A stretch of DNA of 64,000 nt, from NCBI GenBank assembly GCA_025356015.1, contig JANXYO010000010.1, positions 1-64,000 of the forward strand. Reading direction: 5' to 3'. The notes beneath the pieces were generated by a model. It was not told the DNA's origin. It searched no databases and was given only the letters and a program-made list of their open reading frames with translations. Positions 16,843-26,948 of this stretch are shown here, one piece after another. The translations under genes were made by a program, and so were the position numbers. Source of the DNA: Spirochaetaceae bacterium (GTDB lineage: Bacteria > Spirochaetota > Spirochaetia > Treponematales > Rectinemataceae). Every line of letters starts with the position of its first letter. Positions within the stretch are counted from its first letter, which is position 1.

Positions 16843-18513
16843 CTAGGCGGGACCAAGGAGGCTTGAGGGGCTTGTCCCCTCGTCCTTCCGCTCGAAGGAG
16901 TCCAGACTCGCCTTGAGGCCCTGGATGGTGCCGAGGTTGTCGCCGCCAAGTCGCCTTACTTCCTCGGCGTCCTTCTGCATGCCGTCGAAGCGGCTCGCCA
17001 TCTCCGCCGTCTCGCCGCGCACCCGGGCAGCCACGGCGGCCACAGCCTCCATCCCCATTGACGATTCGACGATGCCCTCGTTCGAGCGCCGCACCGCGAT
17101 GTCGGTCGACCTTGTGAGCTCGGCCACGGAGCCGAGGGAGTTCATCAGGTCGCTTGATCCCGAGGACATCTCCTGGATGCTGGCTAGGAGCTCCTCGATC
17201 ATCTGGCTCACCCCTCGCACTCCCTCGGAGATGCTGCGGAAGGAGCCAATGGCCTCCTCGTTCCTGCCCGCCGCCGACTCTATCGCGGCCTGGGCCTGCT
17301 TGAGCGTGTCCGAGATCACGCGTGCGCTCTTGGCTACCTCGACCGAGAGCCCGCGGATCTGGTCGGCCACGACCGCGAAGCCCTTCCCTGCGGCTCCCGC
17401 ATGCGCCGCCTCGATGGAGGCGTTCATTCCTAAGAGGTTCGTCCTGTCCGCTACATCGCCAATGATGGCGCTCAGCTCCATGACACGCCTGGTGGAATCC
17501 TTGATCTGCCCGATGGAGAGGCTCAATGAGGCGAGCACAGCCTCCCCGGATCTTGAGGTCACCACCAGCCCGCGGACCGCCTCCTGTTTCCGGCTGGCCT
17601 GCTCGGAGAGGGACGAGGCCGCTGCGGCCATCTGCTCTATCGCCGAGGAAGACCTGGCTACCTCATCAGAGTAAGCTCCGAGCGCGCGCTTGACCTCGGC
17701 CTGGCTGTCCACTGCGCCCTCGTTGGCCCTGGAAGAATGGGCCAGGGCCCTGTCCAGCTCGTCCATGCCGCGGGCGATCTCGGCCGATTTCTCACGAAGG
17801 GAGGCAACAGCGACCGCGCTCCGCGATGCGCTCGCTGAAAGATCCTCGCCTATGTGCTGGGAAGAGGCCTGGGCCTTCCCCATAGCGAGGTTGAGATCCC
17901 GGTAGCTGCGCTCGGCGAGGGCGGCCTCGTGCTCGACCTGGGCAATGAGCTCACCCGTCATCCGGACGAGGTAGGCCGCGACGATCGCCGAGACCGCGGT
18001 CATGAGGGACGAGACGGCGAGGTTCTGGATAGCCAGGGAGGTGACGACATTGCCGTCCTGGGGAAAGGAATCCATCCAGTAGAGGGCCTCGATGGCGCCA
18101 AGGTTCAGGATACCGAGGTTGATGGCCTGGGAGGCTCGTCCGGCGATGAGCGCGGCCACCACCAGGAGGAAACAGCCCAGGGTGCCGAAGACATAGGTCT
18201 CATAGACGTTCACATAGGCATCGAATTTGATGGCTATGAACATCGCCAGGAAGAGGCCGTAGAGGAAGGCCGAGGATGAGGCCCGGTACCTGCCTGCCCG
18301 TAGCATCGCGAGCACTGCAGCGCAGAACAGGGCGAGGCCGACCATCACGGCTGCGACGAGGATCGCCCCCGTCGCGGCCATGAGGATCGCGATGACAAGC
18401 GAGACGAGGCCGAAGCCCAGGCCGAGACTCGCGAGGATCCGGCTCTTTTTCCTGACCGGAAGGGCTTCGCCCTCATATCTGTGGGCGAAGAAGGATAAAA
18501 GCTTGAGGGGCAT
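16843..18513 (-). CDS. Methyl-accepting chemotaxis protein with a membrane-embedded sensor
   Basis: A 556-aa chemoreceptor. Instead of a periplasmic ligand domain it has about six membrane segments in residues 25-180, so it may sense a membrane or redox state. There is no clear HAMP domain. The cytoplasmic signalling domain fills the rest. Its hairpin tip reads DRTNLLGMNASIEAAHAG followed by GKGFAVVADQIRGLS, the region that contacts CheA/CheW; flanking coiled coil carries Glu/Gln-rich likely methylation sites. I start at the ATG at 18513, 8 nt after GGAG, rather than the TTG at 18534. A good promoter lies just upstream. Confidence 0.92.
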   Translation of the reverse strand: MPLKLLSFFAHRYEGEALPVRKKSRILASLGLGFGLVSLVIAILMAATGAILVAAVMVGLALFCAAVLAMLRAGRYRASSSAFLYGLFLAMFIAIKFDAYVNVYETYVFGTLGCFLLVVAALIAGRASQAINLGILNLGAIEALYWMDSFPQDGNVVTSLAIQNLAVSSLMTAVSAIVAAYLVRMTGELIAQVEHEAALAERSYRDLNLAMGKAQASSQHIGEDLSASASRSAVAVASLREKSAEIARGMDELDRALAHSSRANEGAVDSQAEVKRALGAYSDEVARSSSAIEQMAAAASSLSEQASRKQEAVRGLVVTSRSGEAVLASLSLSIGQIKDSTRRVMELSAIIGDVADRTNLLGMNASIEAAHAGAAGKGFAVVADQIRGLSVEVAKSARVISDTLKQAQAAIESAAGRNEEAIGSFRSISEGVRGVSQMIEELLASIQEMSSGSSDLMNSLGSVAELTRSTDIAVRRSNEGIVESSMGMEAVAAVAARVRGETAEMASRFDGMQKDAEEVRRLGGDNLGTIQGLKASLDSFERKDEGTSPSSLLGPA

Positions 18514-18533
18514 CCTGAGGACTCCAGGCCCCA

Positions 18534-18562
18534 AGTCTAGGAGCGAGGCGCTCAGGATTCAA
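18534..18562 (-). promoter_or_regulatory. Promoter of the chemoreceptor gene
   Basis: Minus strand TTGAAT (18557-18562), 17-bp spacer, TAGACT (18534-18539). The 11-mer containing the -10, CCTAGACTTGG, occurs again 57 bp upstream (18588-18598). Confidence 0.55.
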
Positions 18563-18607
18563 GTTCGATCCTGACGATTCCGCGGACCAAGTCTAGGGAG
18601 CTCGGTT

Positions 18608-19248
18608 CTAGAAGCCGAGCATCCCGAAGACAGCCTGCGCCATGACCCGGACGAGCCTGCCTATTGGCAGGATATCGAGCTTGGCGCTGCTCCCCACGAT
18701 GAGGATGGCGAAGAGGGCGAGGGTTCCGAAACGGTATATCCGCGCCTCGGTTTCGGGCCTGAGGCTGAGGGCGCTGAACAGCAGATGGGAACCGTCCAAG
18801 GGGGGAAGGGGGATGAGGTTGAATAGGAAGAGCCCATAGTTGATGTAGATGAGGTAGAGGAAGAGGGTGAAGACAATCCTTCCCGCTCCGCCATCGGCCA
18901 TGGCCGGAAGGGCGAGGAGTAGGAGCCTGAGCGCGACCGATGCAAGCAGGGCCAGGACGAGATTGGCCAAGGGACCCGCGATGGCGATGAAGGCCTCGTC
19001 GCGCTTGGGCGCCTTGAGCTTCTCCCTGCTGAAGCGCACGGGCTTGGCCCAGCCAAAACCCGCCACGATCAGGAAAAGGAAACCCAGGGGATCGACGTGG
19101 CGCAGGGGGTTGAGCGTGAGACGGCCCTCGTCTCGGGCCGTGGTATCGCCAAGCCTGAAGGCCGCCCAGGCGTGCATGAACTCATGGGCCGTCAGTCCCA
19201 GAAGGACCGCAGGCAGGGAGTAAAGCATGGAAGGCAGGTCGAAGCTCA

Positions 19249-19249
<1 letters not shown>
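18608..19249 (-). CDS. Site-2 protease family (M50) membrane metalloprotease
   Basis: A 213-aa intramembrane zinc protease. The catalytic HEFMH motif lies near residues 22-26 in the first membrane segment, and the second metal motif, NLIPLPPLDGSHLLF, lies near residue 150. Four to five further hydrophobic segments complete the fold. It lacks the PDZ domain of RseP, so it belongs to the small S2P group, which cleaves unknown membrane proteins. Its ATG overlaps the ettA stop codon by one base (TGATG), so the two are co-translated. It is the last gene of the HD-J-ettA-S2P run. Confidence 0.9.
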
Positions 19250-20928
<1,679 letters not shown>

Positions 20929-20986
20929 GCAGGCACTATAGCAAAATCGGCCCCCTTGGGGTAGCGCTCGAGGGCGATAAGCGGGG

Positions 20987-21613
20987 CTAGACGAGGGCCT
21001 GGCCGCACGCGAGGTCCCCCACCAGGAGGCCGAGGAAATCGGCGGCGGCACCTGAGCCGTTGCTTTCCTTCCACGGCTTGAAGGCGACTTCTATCGCAGT
21101 CCGTGCCAGCGGTGGACCGCCGGCATGGTATTCAAGGACGGCCAGAACGAGGTCAAGGGCCGCTCCATAGCGGCGGGAATCAGAGCGCCTCATTTCGAGG
21201 AGTTCGGCCTCAAAGCCCTCGAAAGCCAGGCCTCGTGGATCTGGCCAGGCGCGCAGTTGGTCCATGACTAGGTACTTGTAGTATGAGTACTTGCGTGACT
21301 CTTTTTCGTGTCTGGGGCTCTTGGGAAATCCACGCTTGAAAAGGATGGCCAGATTTGCATAGAAGACCCGACGGTCTAGGGCGCCCCTTTTCCCAGCCGC
21401 CCCCGAGGCGCCGGAGAAGCCAAATCGGTGGCGGCCGAAATCCCTGAGGGCGGATTCGTATTCGCTCCTTGCCCTGATGAAATCCTCGGCGTTCGCCCCG
21501 GGGCCCGCGAGGTCGGGATGGGTCATCTTGGCAATTGCCTTGAATTCGACCTTAAGTTTTTCGATGGACTCGATCGCCCCGCTCTTTATTCCCCTGATGA
21601 AGCGGTTGTTCAT
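20987..21613 (-). CDS. J-domain-like protein
   Basis: A 208-aa protein whose N-terminal 70 residues resemble a J domain: helix II (IEKLKVEFKAIAKMT) runs straight into HPD in THPDLAGPGANAEDF, and then a helix with RARSEYESAL. HPD is the motif that stimulates DnaK ATPase, so it may recruit Hsp70 to a specific client. The rest is alpha-helical with no recognised domain and no cysteine repeats. It starts within the stop codon of the HD gene (4-nt ATGA overlap) and ends 58 nt before ettA. The call rests on one motif in the correct helical setting, so it is only moderately secure. Confidence 0.7.
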   Translation of the reverse strand: MNNRFIRGIKSGAIESIEKLKVEFKAIAKMTHPDLAGPGANAEDFIRARSEYESALRDFGRHRFGFSGASGAAGKRGALDRRVFYANLAILFKRGFPKSPRHEKESRKYSYYKYLVMDQLRAWPDPRGLAFEGFEAELLEMRRSDSRRYGAALDLVLAVLEYHAGGPPLARTAIEVAFKPWKESNGSGAAADFLGLLVGDLACGQALV

Positions 21614-22251
21614 CGGGTGGGGGCTTCGGCATTCCCCTGGGGAGAGGACGCGGCTATCGCGGCCTCAAGAAGGAGGCGCAAGCGGGGGCTCGAGACCGAT
21701 CTCCTCGCGCTCGCGAAGAATTCCTCCATGCCGCGATGCCCTTCGGCATTCTGGATGGCGGCCTGGAGGCCCATCTCGAGTCGGTCGAGTTCCCTCACGT
21801 ACCTCGCCTCGGGGCTCGCTCCCTTCTCAAAGTCCTCCCACATATCGAGGAACCAGGCCATGTCGGGATGCCCCGCCAGGGACCGGAGGATCGACTCTTT
21901 CTCCAAACGGAACTTCTCTTCCCCGCTGATCCCGTCGACTGGGGTGATGTCCCCCGCATAGGCCTCGCCTATCTCGTGCACGAGGGCCATGAGTGCCGCC
22001 CTCGACCTGTCCAGACCCCCGCCCTCCTTGCCCGTCTCGGCCTGTGTGGGCGCGAGGAGGAGGGCGAGCAGGGCTGTCCCGAAGGAGTGCTCGGCCACCG
22101 ACTCGCAGAGCTCCGCGGGCATGCCGCGCTTGAGCCAGCCCTGGCGGTAGAGCCGCTTCAGCCGCATGAGGCGAAGATAGGATGAAAGTGCGGGATCGGC
22201 ATCCTCCCCCAATGCGAGGCTGTCGTCGGGCCCTTCGGCCTTGGTGATCAT
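21610..22251 (-). CDS. HD-domain hydrolase of the YfbR/HDDC2 type
   Basis: A 213-aa protein resembling the YfbR/HDDC2 family of HD hydrolases, some of which are 5'-deoxynucleotidases. Landmarks are ESVAEHSFGTALLALLL (first metal His), MALVHEIGEAYAGDITP and the later RELDRLEMGLQAAI with the distal Asp. The central HD pair reads His-Glu rather than His-Asp, a conservative but unusual change. It is the first gene of the run with the J-like protein, ettA and the S2P protease. No ribosome-binding site is seen; TGCTAGTCT ends 6 nt before the ATG. The substrate is not certain. Confidence 0.8.
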   Translation of the reverse strand: MITKAEGPDDSLALGEDADPALSSYLRLMRLKRLYRQGWLKRGMPAELCESVAEHSFGTALLALLLAPTQAETGKEGGGLDRSRAALMALVHEIGEAYAGDITPVDGISGEEKFRLEKESILRSLAGHPDMAWFLDMWEDFEKGASPEARYVRELDRLEMGLQAAIQNAEGHRGMEEFFASARRSVSSPRLRLLLEAAIAASSPQGNAEAPTR

Positions 22252-22294
22252 GGCCGCAGACTAGCATGGATTGGCCCGGCTCGGCGATCGCTGT

Positions 22295-22933
22295 CTATCC
22301 CTCGGCCAGATCCTTCCTTATCGCAGCGATAGACTCGTGGATCTCGAGGAAGATATCCACAATCTCAGGGTCGAACTGCTTGCCTGATTGCCGCCGCAGA
22401 TAGCGCAGAGCCCTACCTTCCTCCCATGGATCCTTATAGGGCCGCTCACTCACCAGGGCATCGTAGACATCGGCGACAGCGACGATCCTCGCCGAGAGGG
22501 GGATCTCCCTTCCCTTCTTGCCCGGCCCGAAGCTTGTGGTGTCAAAGCAGACTCCCTCGCGCACGCCAGGGTAACCCGTGCCATCCCAGCGTTCATGGTG
22601 GTTCAGGGCTATTTCCCGGGCCAGGGCATCCCAGTCGGAATGCGGGTTCTCGAAGTAGCATGCACCAAGGAGGACGTGACGCTTTATGATGGTGTATTCG
22701 GCGGGAGTGAGCCTTCCGGGCTTCTGGAGGATCGCCTCCGGAATGCCGGCCTTTCCGATGTCGTGGAGCATGGCAGATATCTTGAGGACATCCCTGAATC
22801 CATCGGCCTCGCCCTTGGGGATGCCGTGGACATCGGCCCAGTGCCTGTAGATCTCCACCGCGTAGGCGCCGACGCGGTCCTCGTGGGATGTGCCGCGCCG
22901 CGGGGAGCCTAGGGCTGTCGTTTCACCCTTCAT
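22295..22933 (-). CDS. Stand-alone HD-GYP domain phosphodiesterase
   Basis: A 212-aa HD-GYP protein, a family that hydrolyses cyclic di-GMP. All the hallmark motifs are present: an early SHEDRVGAYA, MLHDIGKAGIPEAIL, then KRHVLLG, NHHERWDGTGYPG (the GYP box), and ARIVAVADVYDALVSERPYK. It has no receiver, PAS or membrane sensor domain, so control must be through expression or a partner protein. The central loop between GYP and the next helix is enlarged by a Lys/Gly-rich insert (GPGKKGREIP). The start at 22933 lacks a strong ribosome-binding site. It lies downstream of the TPR lipoprotein gene but is separated by a terminator, so it is probably transcribed separately. Confidence 0.9.
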   Translation of the reverse strand: MKGETTALGSPRRGTSHEDRVGAYAVEIYRHWADVHGIPKGEADGFRDVLKISAMLHDIGKAGIPEAILQKPGRLTPAEYTIIKRHVLLGACYFENPHSDWDALAREIALNHHERWDGTGYPGVREGVCFDTTSFGPGKKGREIPLSARIVAVADVYDALVSERPYKDPWEEGRALRYLRRQSGKQFDPEIVDIFLEIHESIAAIRKDLAEG

Positions 22934-22969
22934 GCCTTGATGATCGGATAGTTACAGCCGGCGATCATG

Positions 22970-23006
22970 AAAAAAGGCGGCATCGGAGGAAGGAGGCGAT
23001 GCCGCC
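22970..23006 (-). terminator. Rho-independent terminator after the TPR lipoprotein gene
   Basis: GGCGGCATCG pairs perfectly with CGATGCCGCC (22976-22985 with 22997-23006), loop of 11 nt, followed on the minus strand by six T (22970-22975). It starts 9 nt past the stop codon. Confidence 0.9.
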
Positions 23007-23014
23007 CTTAAGGC

Positions 23015-24523
23015 TCATTTCTGCGCGGGGGCTGTGCCTTGAGACGGTGCTGCCGATTCCTGTGAGCTGGCCTGGGTCATCGCCTCGATCTGCGCGCGAA
23101 TGCCGTCGATGGCCTGGAATACGTCGGAGTCGGCGGGAAGGACCTTCTTCATGTGGACCTCAGCCTGGCTGAGGAGGTCGAGGGCCTTCGTCTGATCGCC
23201 CGGACCCGGCTCGCCCTGCACGAAGAGAATGGCGAGGTAGATCTTCAGGGCACCGAGGCTTTCGTCATCGCTCCGGGAGGAGATCGCATGCTCGAGGAAT
23301 ACCCTCGCATCATCGAGCTTCCCGGCCTTGTACCAGGCGGACACGAGGGCCCGTATGACGCCGGGGCTCGCCGAATACTTCTGCATCAAGCTGTCACCCG
23401 CCTTCGACGCCGCCTCGGAGTCACCCTGCTCTATCGCGATGAATTGGCGGAGCAGGCCGGGGGAGGGGTCGTCGGGCATCAGGGCATCGGCCATCGCGAG
23501 ATAGGATTCCGCCCGAGCCTTCTCCCCGGCCGATGCTGCGGCGCGCGCGCCCGTGGATATGGCGTCGAGCCGGTCCTTGTCCGCGGGCATCAGGGCGAGG
23601 GCCCTGTCGAGCTCGTCGAGGCCAAGTTCGACCTTGCCGATCGTGAGGAGGCAGACGGCGTAGTTGTAGGCGGAGGAGGCGTTGCCGGAGTCAAGGGAGA
23701 CGGACTTCGCGAAGAGGGGCTCAGCCTCGGCGGCCCTGTCGAGGCGAAGGAGGATTTCGGCGTAGTTCTGGAGGCTGCCCGCGTCGAAGGCTCCGCCGGC
23801 ATAGGCCTTCTCGTAATAGCCTAGACTCTTCTCGTAGATCGCCTCATCCGGCTGGTCCCACTGACCCGACCAGCGGGACTGGACATCGTAGAAATAGTCG
23901 CCGAACTCTTTCAGGAGCACCGCAGGCGACTGGATGTTGGCCTTCTCCTGGGCATCAAGGAGGGCCTGGGGGTCGAATGCGAAAAGATCACCCTCCTCGT
24001 TCGCGGCCCTGAGGGCCATGAGGTCCTCGCCCTCGGCGAGGTTCTTCAGCGCGAAGGATCGATGCATGTCGCTGCGGATATAGCCCTCAAGGATGAGCCT
24101 GGTCTCGGCCGCGAGGGCCCAGGGATTGAGGTTCTTGGGATCGAAGGCAGAAAGCACATCAAACGAGGCGCGCCATTTGCCGATCGAGGCAAGGGCGATC
24201 GCGCGCTCGAGAGTGGCCGTGAACTCCGGACCAGCTGCCGCATAGAGTGCAAGCACATCGGTGGGAAGCGGGGGCGCGGCCGAGGCCTGGGCCACTGCCG
24301 AACCGGTCGTCTGGGGGGACTGGGCGGCTGGAGGAACGGTAGACTTGGCCGCTGCAGGAACCGTCGTCTGGGGGGCCGGAGACTGGGCCGCTGCTGGACT
24401 GGCCTGTGTTGCTGAAAGCTGGTCCGCGCTCTTGGCGGGAACTCCTGCGCAGGCCGCGAACAATAGGATGATTGCCGCGCATGCGGCTACCGCGGCGGTT
24501 GCCGCGGGGAGAATTCGTCTCAC
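23015..24523 (-). CDS. TPR-repeat lipoprotein
   Basis: A 502-aa exported protein. It starts at a GTG at 24523, 5 nt after AAAAAAGGAG, which is a strong signal and gives RRILPAATAAVAACAAIILL followed by FAAC, a lipobox of the relaxed spirochaetal kind with Cys near residue 26. A low-complexity Ala/Pro/Gln/Thr linker follows (about 30-85). The rest is helical with recognisable TPR units such as SSAYNYAVCLLTIGKVELGL and the preceding AEILLRLDRAAEAEPLF. It is probably anchored to the membrane facing the periplasm and acts as a scaffold. It is monocistronic: promoter upstream, terminator immediately downstream, divergent from the Rsm22-like gene. Confidence 0.87.
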   Translation of the reverse strand: MRRILPAATAAVAACAAIILLFAACAGVPAKSADQLSATQASPAAAQSPAPQTTVPAAAKSTVPPAAQSPQTTGSAVAQASAAPPLPTDVLALYAAAGPEFTATLERAIALASIGKWRASFDVLSAFDPKNLNPWALAAETRLILEGYIRSDMHRSFALKNLAEGEDLMALRAANEEGDLFAFDPQALLDAQEKANIQSPAVLLKEFGDYFYDVQSRWSGQWDQPDEAIYEKSLGYYEKAYAGGAFDAGSLQNYAEILLRLDRAAEAEPLFAKSVSLDSGNASSAYNYAVCLLTIGKVELGLDELDRALALMPADKDRLDAISTGARAAASAGEKARAESYLAMADALMPDDPSPGLLRQFIAIEQGDSEAASKAGDSLMQKYSASPGVIRALVSAWYKAGKLDDARVFLEHAISSRSDDESLGALKIYLAILFVQGEPGPGDQTKALDLLSQAEVHMKKVLPADSDVFQAIDGIRAQIEAMTQASSQESAAPSQGTAPAQK

Positions 24524-24567
24524 AATGACTCCTTTTTTTACGGGAAGGGTGAGCAAGGCCAGGGACA

Positions 24568-24596
24568 AAACTACTCGGCTCATCCGGGATCGTCAA
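24568..24596 (-). promoter_or_regulatory. Promoter of the TPR lipoprotein gene
   Basis: Minus strand TTGACG (24591-24596), 17-bp spacer, TAGTTT (24568-24573), giving a leader of about 35 nt before the GTG start. Confidence 0.55.
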
Positions 24597-24628
24597 GGAC
24601 CGAGGCCCTCCGCGATAGGGAGCCAAGC

Positions 24629-24658
24629 TTGCCACTGCTCGACGATTTCCGCCATACT
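24629..24658 (+). promoter_or_regulatory. Promoter of the Rsm22-like gene
   Basis: TTGCCA (24629-24634), 18-bp spacer, CATACT (24653-24658). The ATG at 24670 is only 11 nt beyond the -10, so the leader would be about 4 nt long. Confidence 0.5.
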
Positions 24659-24669
24659 CCTGCTATCTG

Positions 24670-25950
24670 ATGGCAAGGCATATGGACGATAAATCGCTTA
24701 CTGGGACCTACCCGCGGCCCAAGGCAGGCAGAACCCTCACCCGCCGCCTGCCTCAGCTTGTTTCGCTGTGGCGCGAAATGACGGGACTGCCCCCAGTCGG
24801 CCCCGGTGCACCCGATGGCGCATCGGGCCGGCTCCAGGCCAGGGAGATCGACCTCGCCGGCGGCGCCCTCCTCGAGCTCCAGCGGGGCCTCACGGGCGAG
24901 CGGGGTCTCGTCGGGGCGAGCTACATGGAGAGGCAGGACCTCCTGGGAGCCTACCTTCTCTATTACTGGCCCGTCTCCTACCTCCAGGTCTCCCTCGCCC
25001 TTGCCCAGATCCCGTCTCTCCGTGGCAAGGCGCCGCGGCGCATCCTGGATATCGGCTCGGGGCCCGGGCCAGCCGCGGCTGTCCTCGCCGACCGGGGCGC
25101 CGAGGAACTCGTCCTTGTCGATGGCAGTCCCCGCGCCCTTGAACTTGCGCTTCGCATACTTGCAGGCGCCGGGAGGAGCCGCCCGGCCGAGGGAGCGAGG
25201 GGCCCCCGGATCGAAACCATGGCCCTAGACCTCGAGCGTGATCCCCTGCCCGGGGCCGAGTATGATCTGATCGTCATCAGCCACTGCATCAACGAACTCT
25301 GGAAGGACCGATCCGATTCCGACCCGAGTCGGCTCGGCCTGCTTGAAGCGGCAATCGGCCTGCTCTCTGAAGACGGTCTCCTCCTGGTCGTAGAACCCGC
25401 CCTGCTCGCGACAAGCCGCCGGTCCCTTGCCCTCAGGAACGGACTGCTGGAACGTGGCCACCGGATCCTCGGGCCATGCCCCGGTTCCTGGCCATGCCCC
25501 GCGCTCGCCGCCGGCCCGGAAAGGACCTGCCACGACGAGTCACCTTGGATCCCCGACGAGCCGATGGCCTCGCTTGCAATGCGCGCGGGCCTCGATCGCC
25601 GTTCGGTCAAGTATTCCTGGTTTGCGGCCGGCCGCCAAGACCCAGCATGGAGAATGAGGGACAGGCCCGGGCCAGGTCCGGGTCAAGCCACCACTGTCCT
25701 CCACGGCCGCATCGATTCCGACCCGATGCTCAACAAGGCCGGGCGGCTTCGCTATATACTTTGCCACGACGGGTTCCTCTCCACCCTCTCCGCGCACAAG
25801 GATGACAAGAGCGCGCGCGATAAGGGATTCTTCGAGCTCAGGCGGGGCGACCTCGTCTCGATCGAGGGGGCAGAGCTAAGAGCACAGGGGAACCTGGGCC
25901 TGGGACCAGGGACAAGCCTTGCCGTGATTGAGCTTTCACCCGAACCCTAG
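24670..25950 (+). CDS. Rsm22-like methyltransferase
   Basis: A 426-aa SAM-dependent methyltransferase of the Rsm22 type, a family tied to (mito)ribosomal small-subunit maturation and carrying a cysteine-bound metal cluster. The SAM motif is RRILDIGSGPGPAAAVLADRG (LDIGSGPGP is the core), near residue 120, followed by LVDGSPRAL. The family's preceding YYWPVSYLQ segment is visible. The Cys-rich motif lies near residues 268-290, with spacing C-x5-C-x10-C-H (CPGSWPC then TCHDE). The C-terminal 80 residues form a beta-rich tail. Only 10 nt separate it from the arfB-like gene, so the pair is probably one operon acting on ribosomes. The start may be this ATG or the one at 24682. Confidence 0.8.
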   Translation: MARHMDDKSLTGTYPRPKAGRTLTRRLPQLVSLWREMTGLPPVGPGAPDGASGRLQAREIDLAGGALLELQRGLTGERGLVGASYMERQDLLGAYLLYYWPVSYLQVSLALAQIPSLRGKAPRRILDIGSGPGPAAAVLADRGAEELVLVDGSPRALELALRILAGAGRSRPAEGARGPRIETMALDLERDPLPGAEYDLIVISHCINELWKDRSDSDPSRLGLLEAAIGLLSEDGLLLVVEPALLATSRRSLALRNGLLERGHRILGPCPGSWPCPALAAGPERTCHDESPWIPDEPMASLAMRAGLDRRSVKYSWFAAGRQDPAWRMRDRPGPGPGQATTVLHGRIDSDPMLNKAGRLRYILCHDGFLSTLSAHKDDKSARDKGFFELRRGDLVSIEGAELRAQGNLGLGPGTSLAVIELSPEP

Positions 25951-25960
25951 AGGGAGCGAC

Positions 25961-26377
25961 ATGGACCGCCTTCGCCTGCACGAGTCGATCATCGCCGGAG
26001 TCGAGCTTGTCTTTGCCCGATCGGGGGGACCGGGGGGACAGAACGTGAACAAGGTCAACTCGAAGGTTCTCGCGCGGATCCTCATCGAGCGTCTCGATGG
26101 CCTGAGCGACGCCGAGCTCGCCCAGCTGAGGGAGAGGCTATCCGGCCGCATCACCGTCGCTGGTGAGCTCCTGGTCACCGCCGACGACGAGAGGGACCAG
26201 ATCCGCAACCGCGGGACCGCCCTCGAGCGCATCGAGTCGCTCATCGTGTCCGCGGCCAGGATACCCAAGGCCAGAAGGGCCAGTAAGCCCACCCGGGCTT
26301 CGAAGGAGCGCCGTCTCAACTCAAAGCGGGCCCGCTCGAGTTCCAAGTCCCTGCGAAAGCCTCCCGAGGCAAGCTAA
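25961..26377 (+). CDS. arfB: ArfB/ICT1-like peptidyl-tRNA hydrolase
   Basis: A 138-aa ribosome-rescue factor that frees ribosomes stalled at the end of truncated mRNAs by hydrolysing peptidyl-tRNA. The GGQ catalytic motif is in SGGPGGQNVNKVNSKV, near residues 22-37, in the class I release factor fold. The C-terminal tail is rich in Lys, Arg and Ser (RRASKPTRASKERRLNSKRA), as expected for the element that enters the empty mRNA channel. It lacks the stop-codon-recognition domains of RF1/RF2, so it is not a truncated release factor. The ATG at 25961 has AGGGAG 5 nt upstream and follows the Rsm22-like gene by 10 nt. Confidence 0.92.
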   Translation: MDRLRLHESIIAGVELVFARSGGPGGQNVNKVNSKVLARILIERLDGLSDAELAQLRERLSGRITVAGELLVTADDERDQIRNRGTALERIESLIVSAARIPKARRASKPTRASKERRLNSKRARSSSKSLRKPPEAS

Positions 26378-26441
26378 TGCCCCTTCCTCGCGCGCCTTCC
26401 GCGGTTCCCGAGTTCCCAGTATAGTCCACGAGGAGCCTAGG

Positions 26442-26948
26442 ATGTCCAAGGTCAGTTTCGTCTCCGTCGTCGGCTGGTCGGGCAGCGGCAAGACAACCCT
26501 CATCTCAAAGGCCATCGAGGAATGTCGCAGGAGGGGAATCATCGCCGGGGCTGCAAAGCGAGCGCGGCACGACGCCGATGTCGCCCTGGAGGGGAAGGAC
26601 TCAAGCCTATTCCTGAAAGCGGGGGCCGTCGCATCCCTCTATGTCGGCGACCACTCAACGGCCCGCTTCGAGGCAAGCCCCGCCCTGCAGGACCGCGCAT
26701 TCTACGAGAGGCTCCTGCCCGGAGCCGCGATCGTGTTCCTCGAAGGAGCAAGCGTGGAAGGAGCCATCAGGGTCCTTGTCGCAGGGGGAGCCCGCCATGC
26801 CGGAGAGCTCAAGCGCCCGATTTCCGAGTGCGATATTCTTGTTTCCAGAGAGGACATCCCAGCAGAAGGGCTCCCAGCCCCAAGGCTCATCCACCCCGAC
26901 TCGATCGGGGATCTCGTCGATTTCCTGGAGGCCCAGTATGGATCATGA
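26442..26948 (+). CDS. MobB-like P-loop protein
   Basis: A 168-aa P-loop NTPase resembling MobB, the accessory GTP-binding protein of molybdopterin guanine dinucleotide synthesis. Walker A is GWSGSGKTT at residues 10-18. The middle ARHDADVALEGKDSSLFLKAG follows the family pattern in which a His and a GKDS turn precede an AGA segment. No other molybdenum cofactor gene is in the window, so the role is unproven. The ATG at 26442 has GAGGAG 6 nt upstream, and TATAGT lies at 26420-26425 as a candidate -10. The last codons overlap the following 53-aa gene. Confidence 0.72.
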   Translation: MSKVSFVSVVGWSGSGKTTLISKAIEECRRRGIIAGAAKRARHDADVALEGKDSSLFLKAGAVASLYVGDHSTARFEASPALQDRAFYERLLPGAAIVFLEGASVEGAIRVLVAGGARHAGELKRPISECDILVSREDIPAEGLPAPRLIHPDSIGDLVDFLEAQYGS

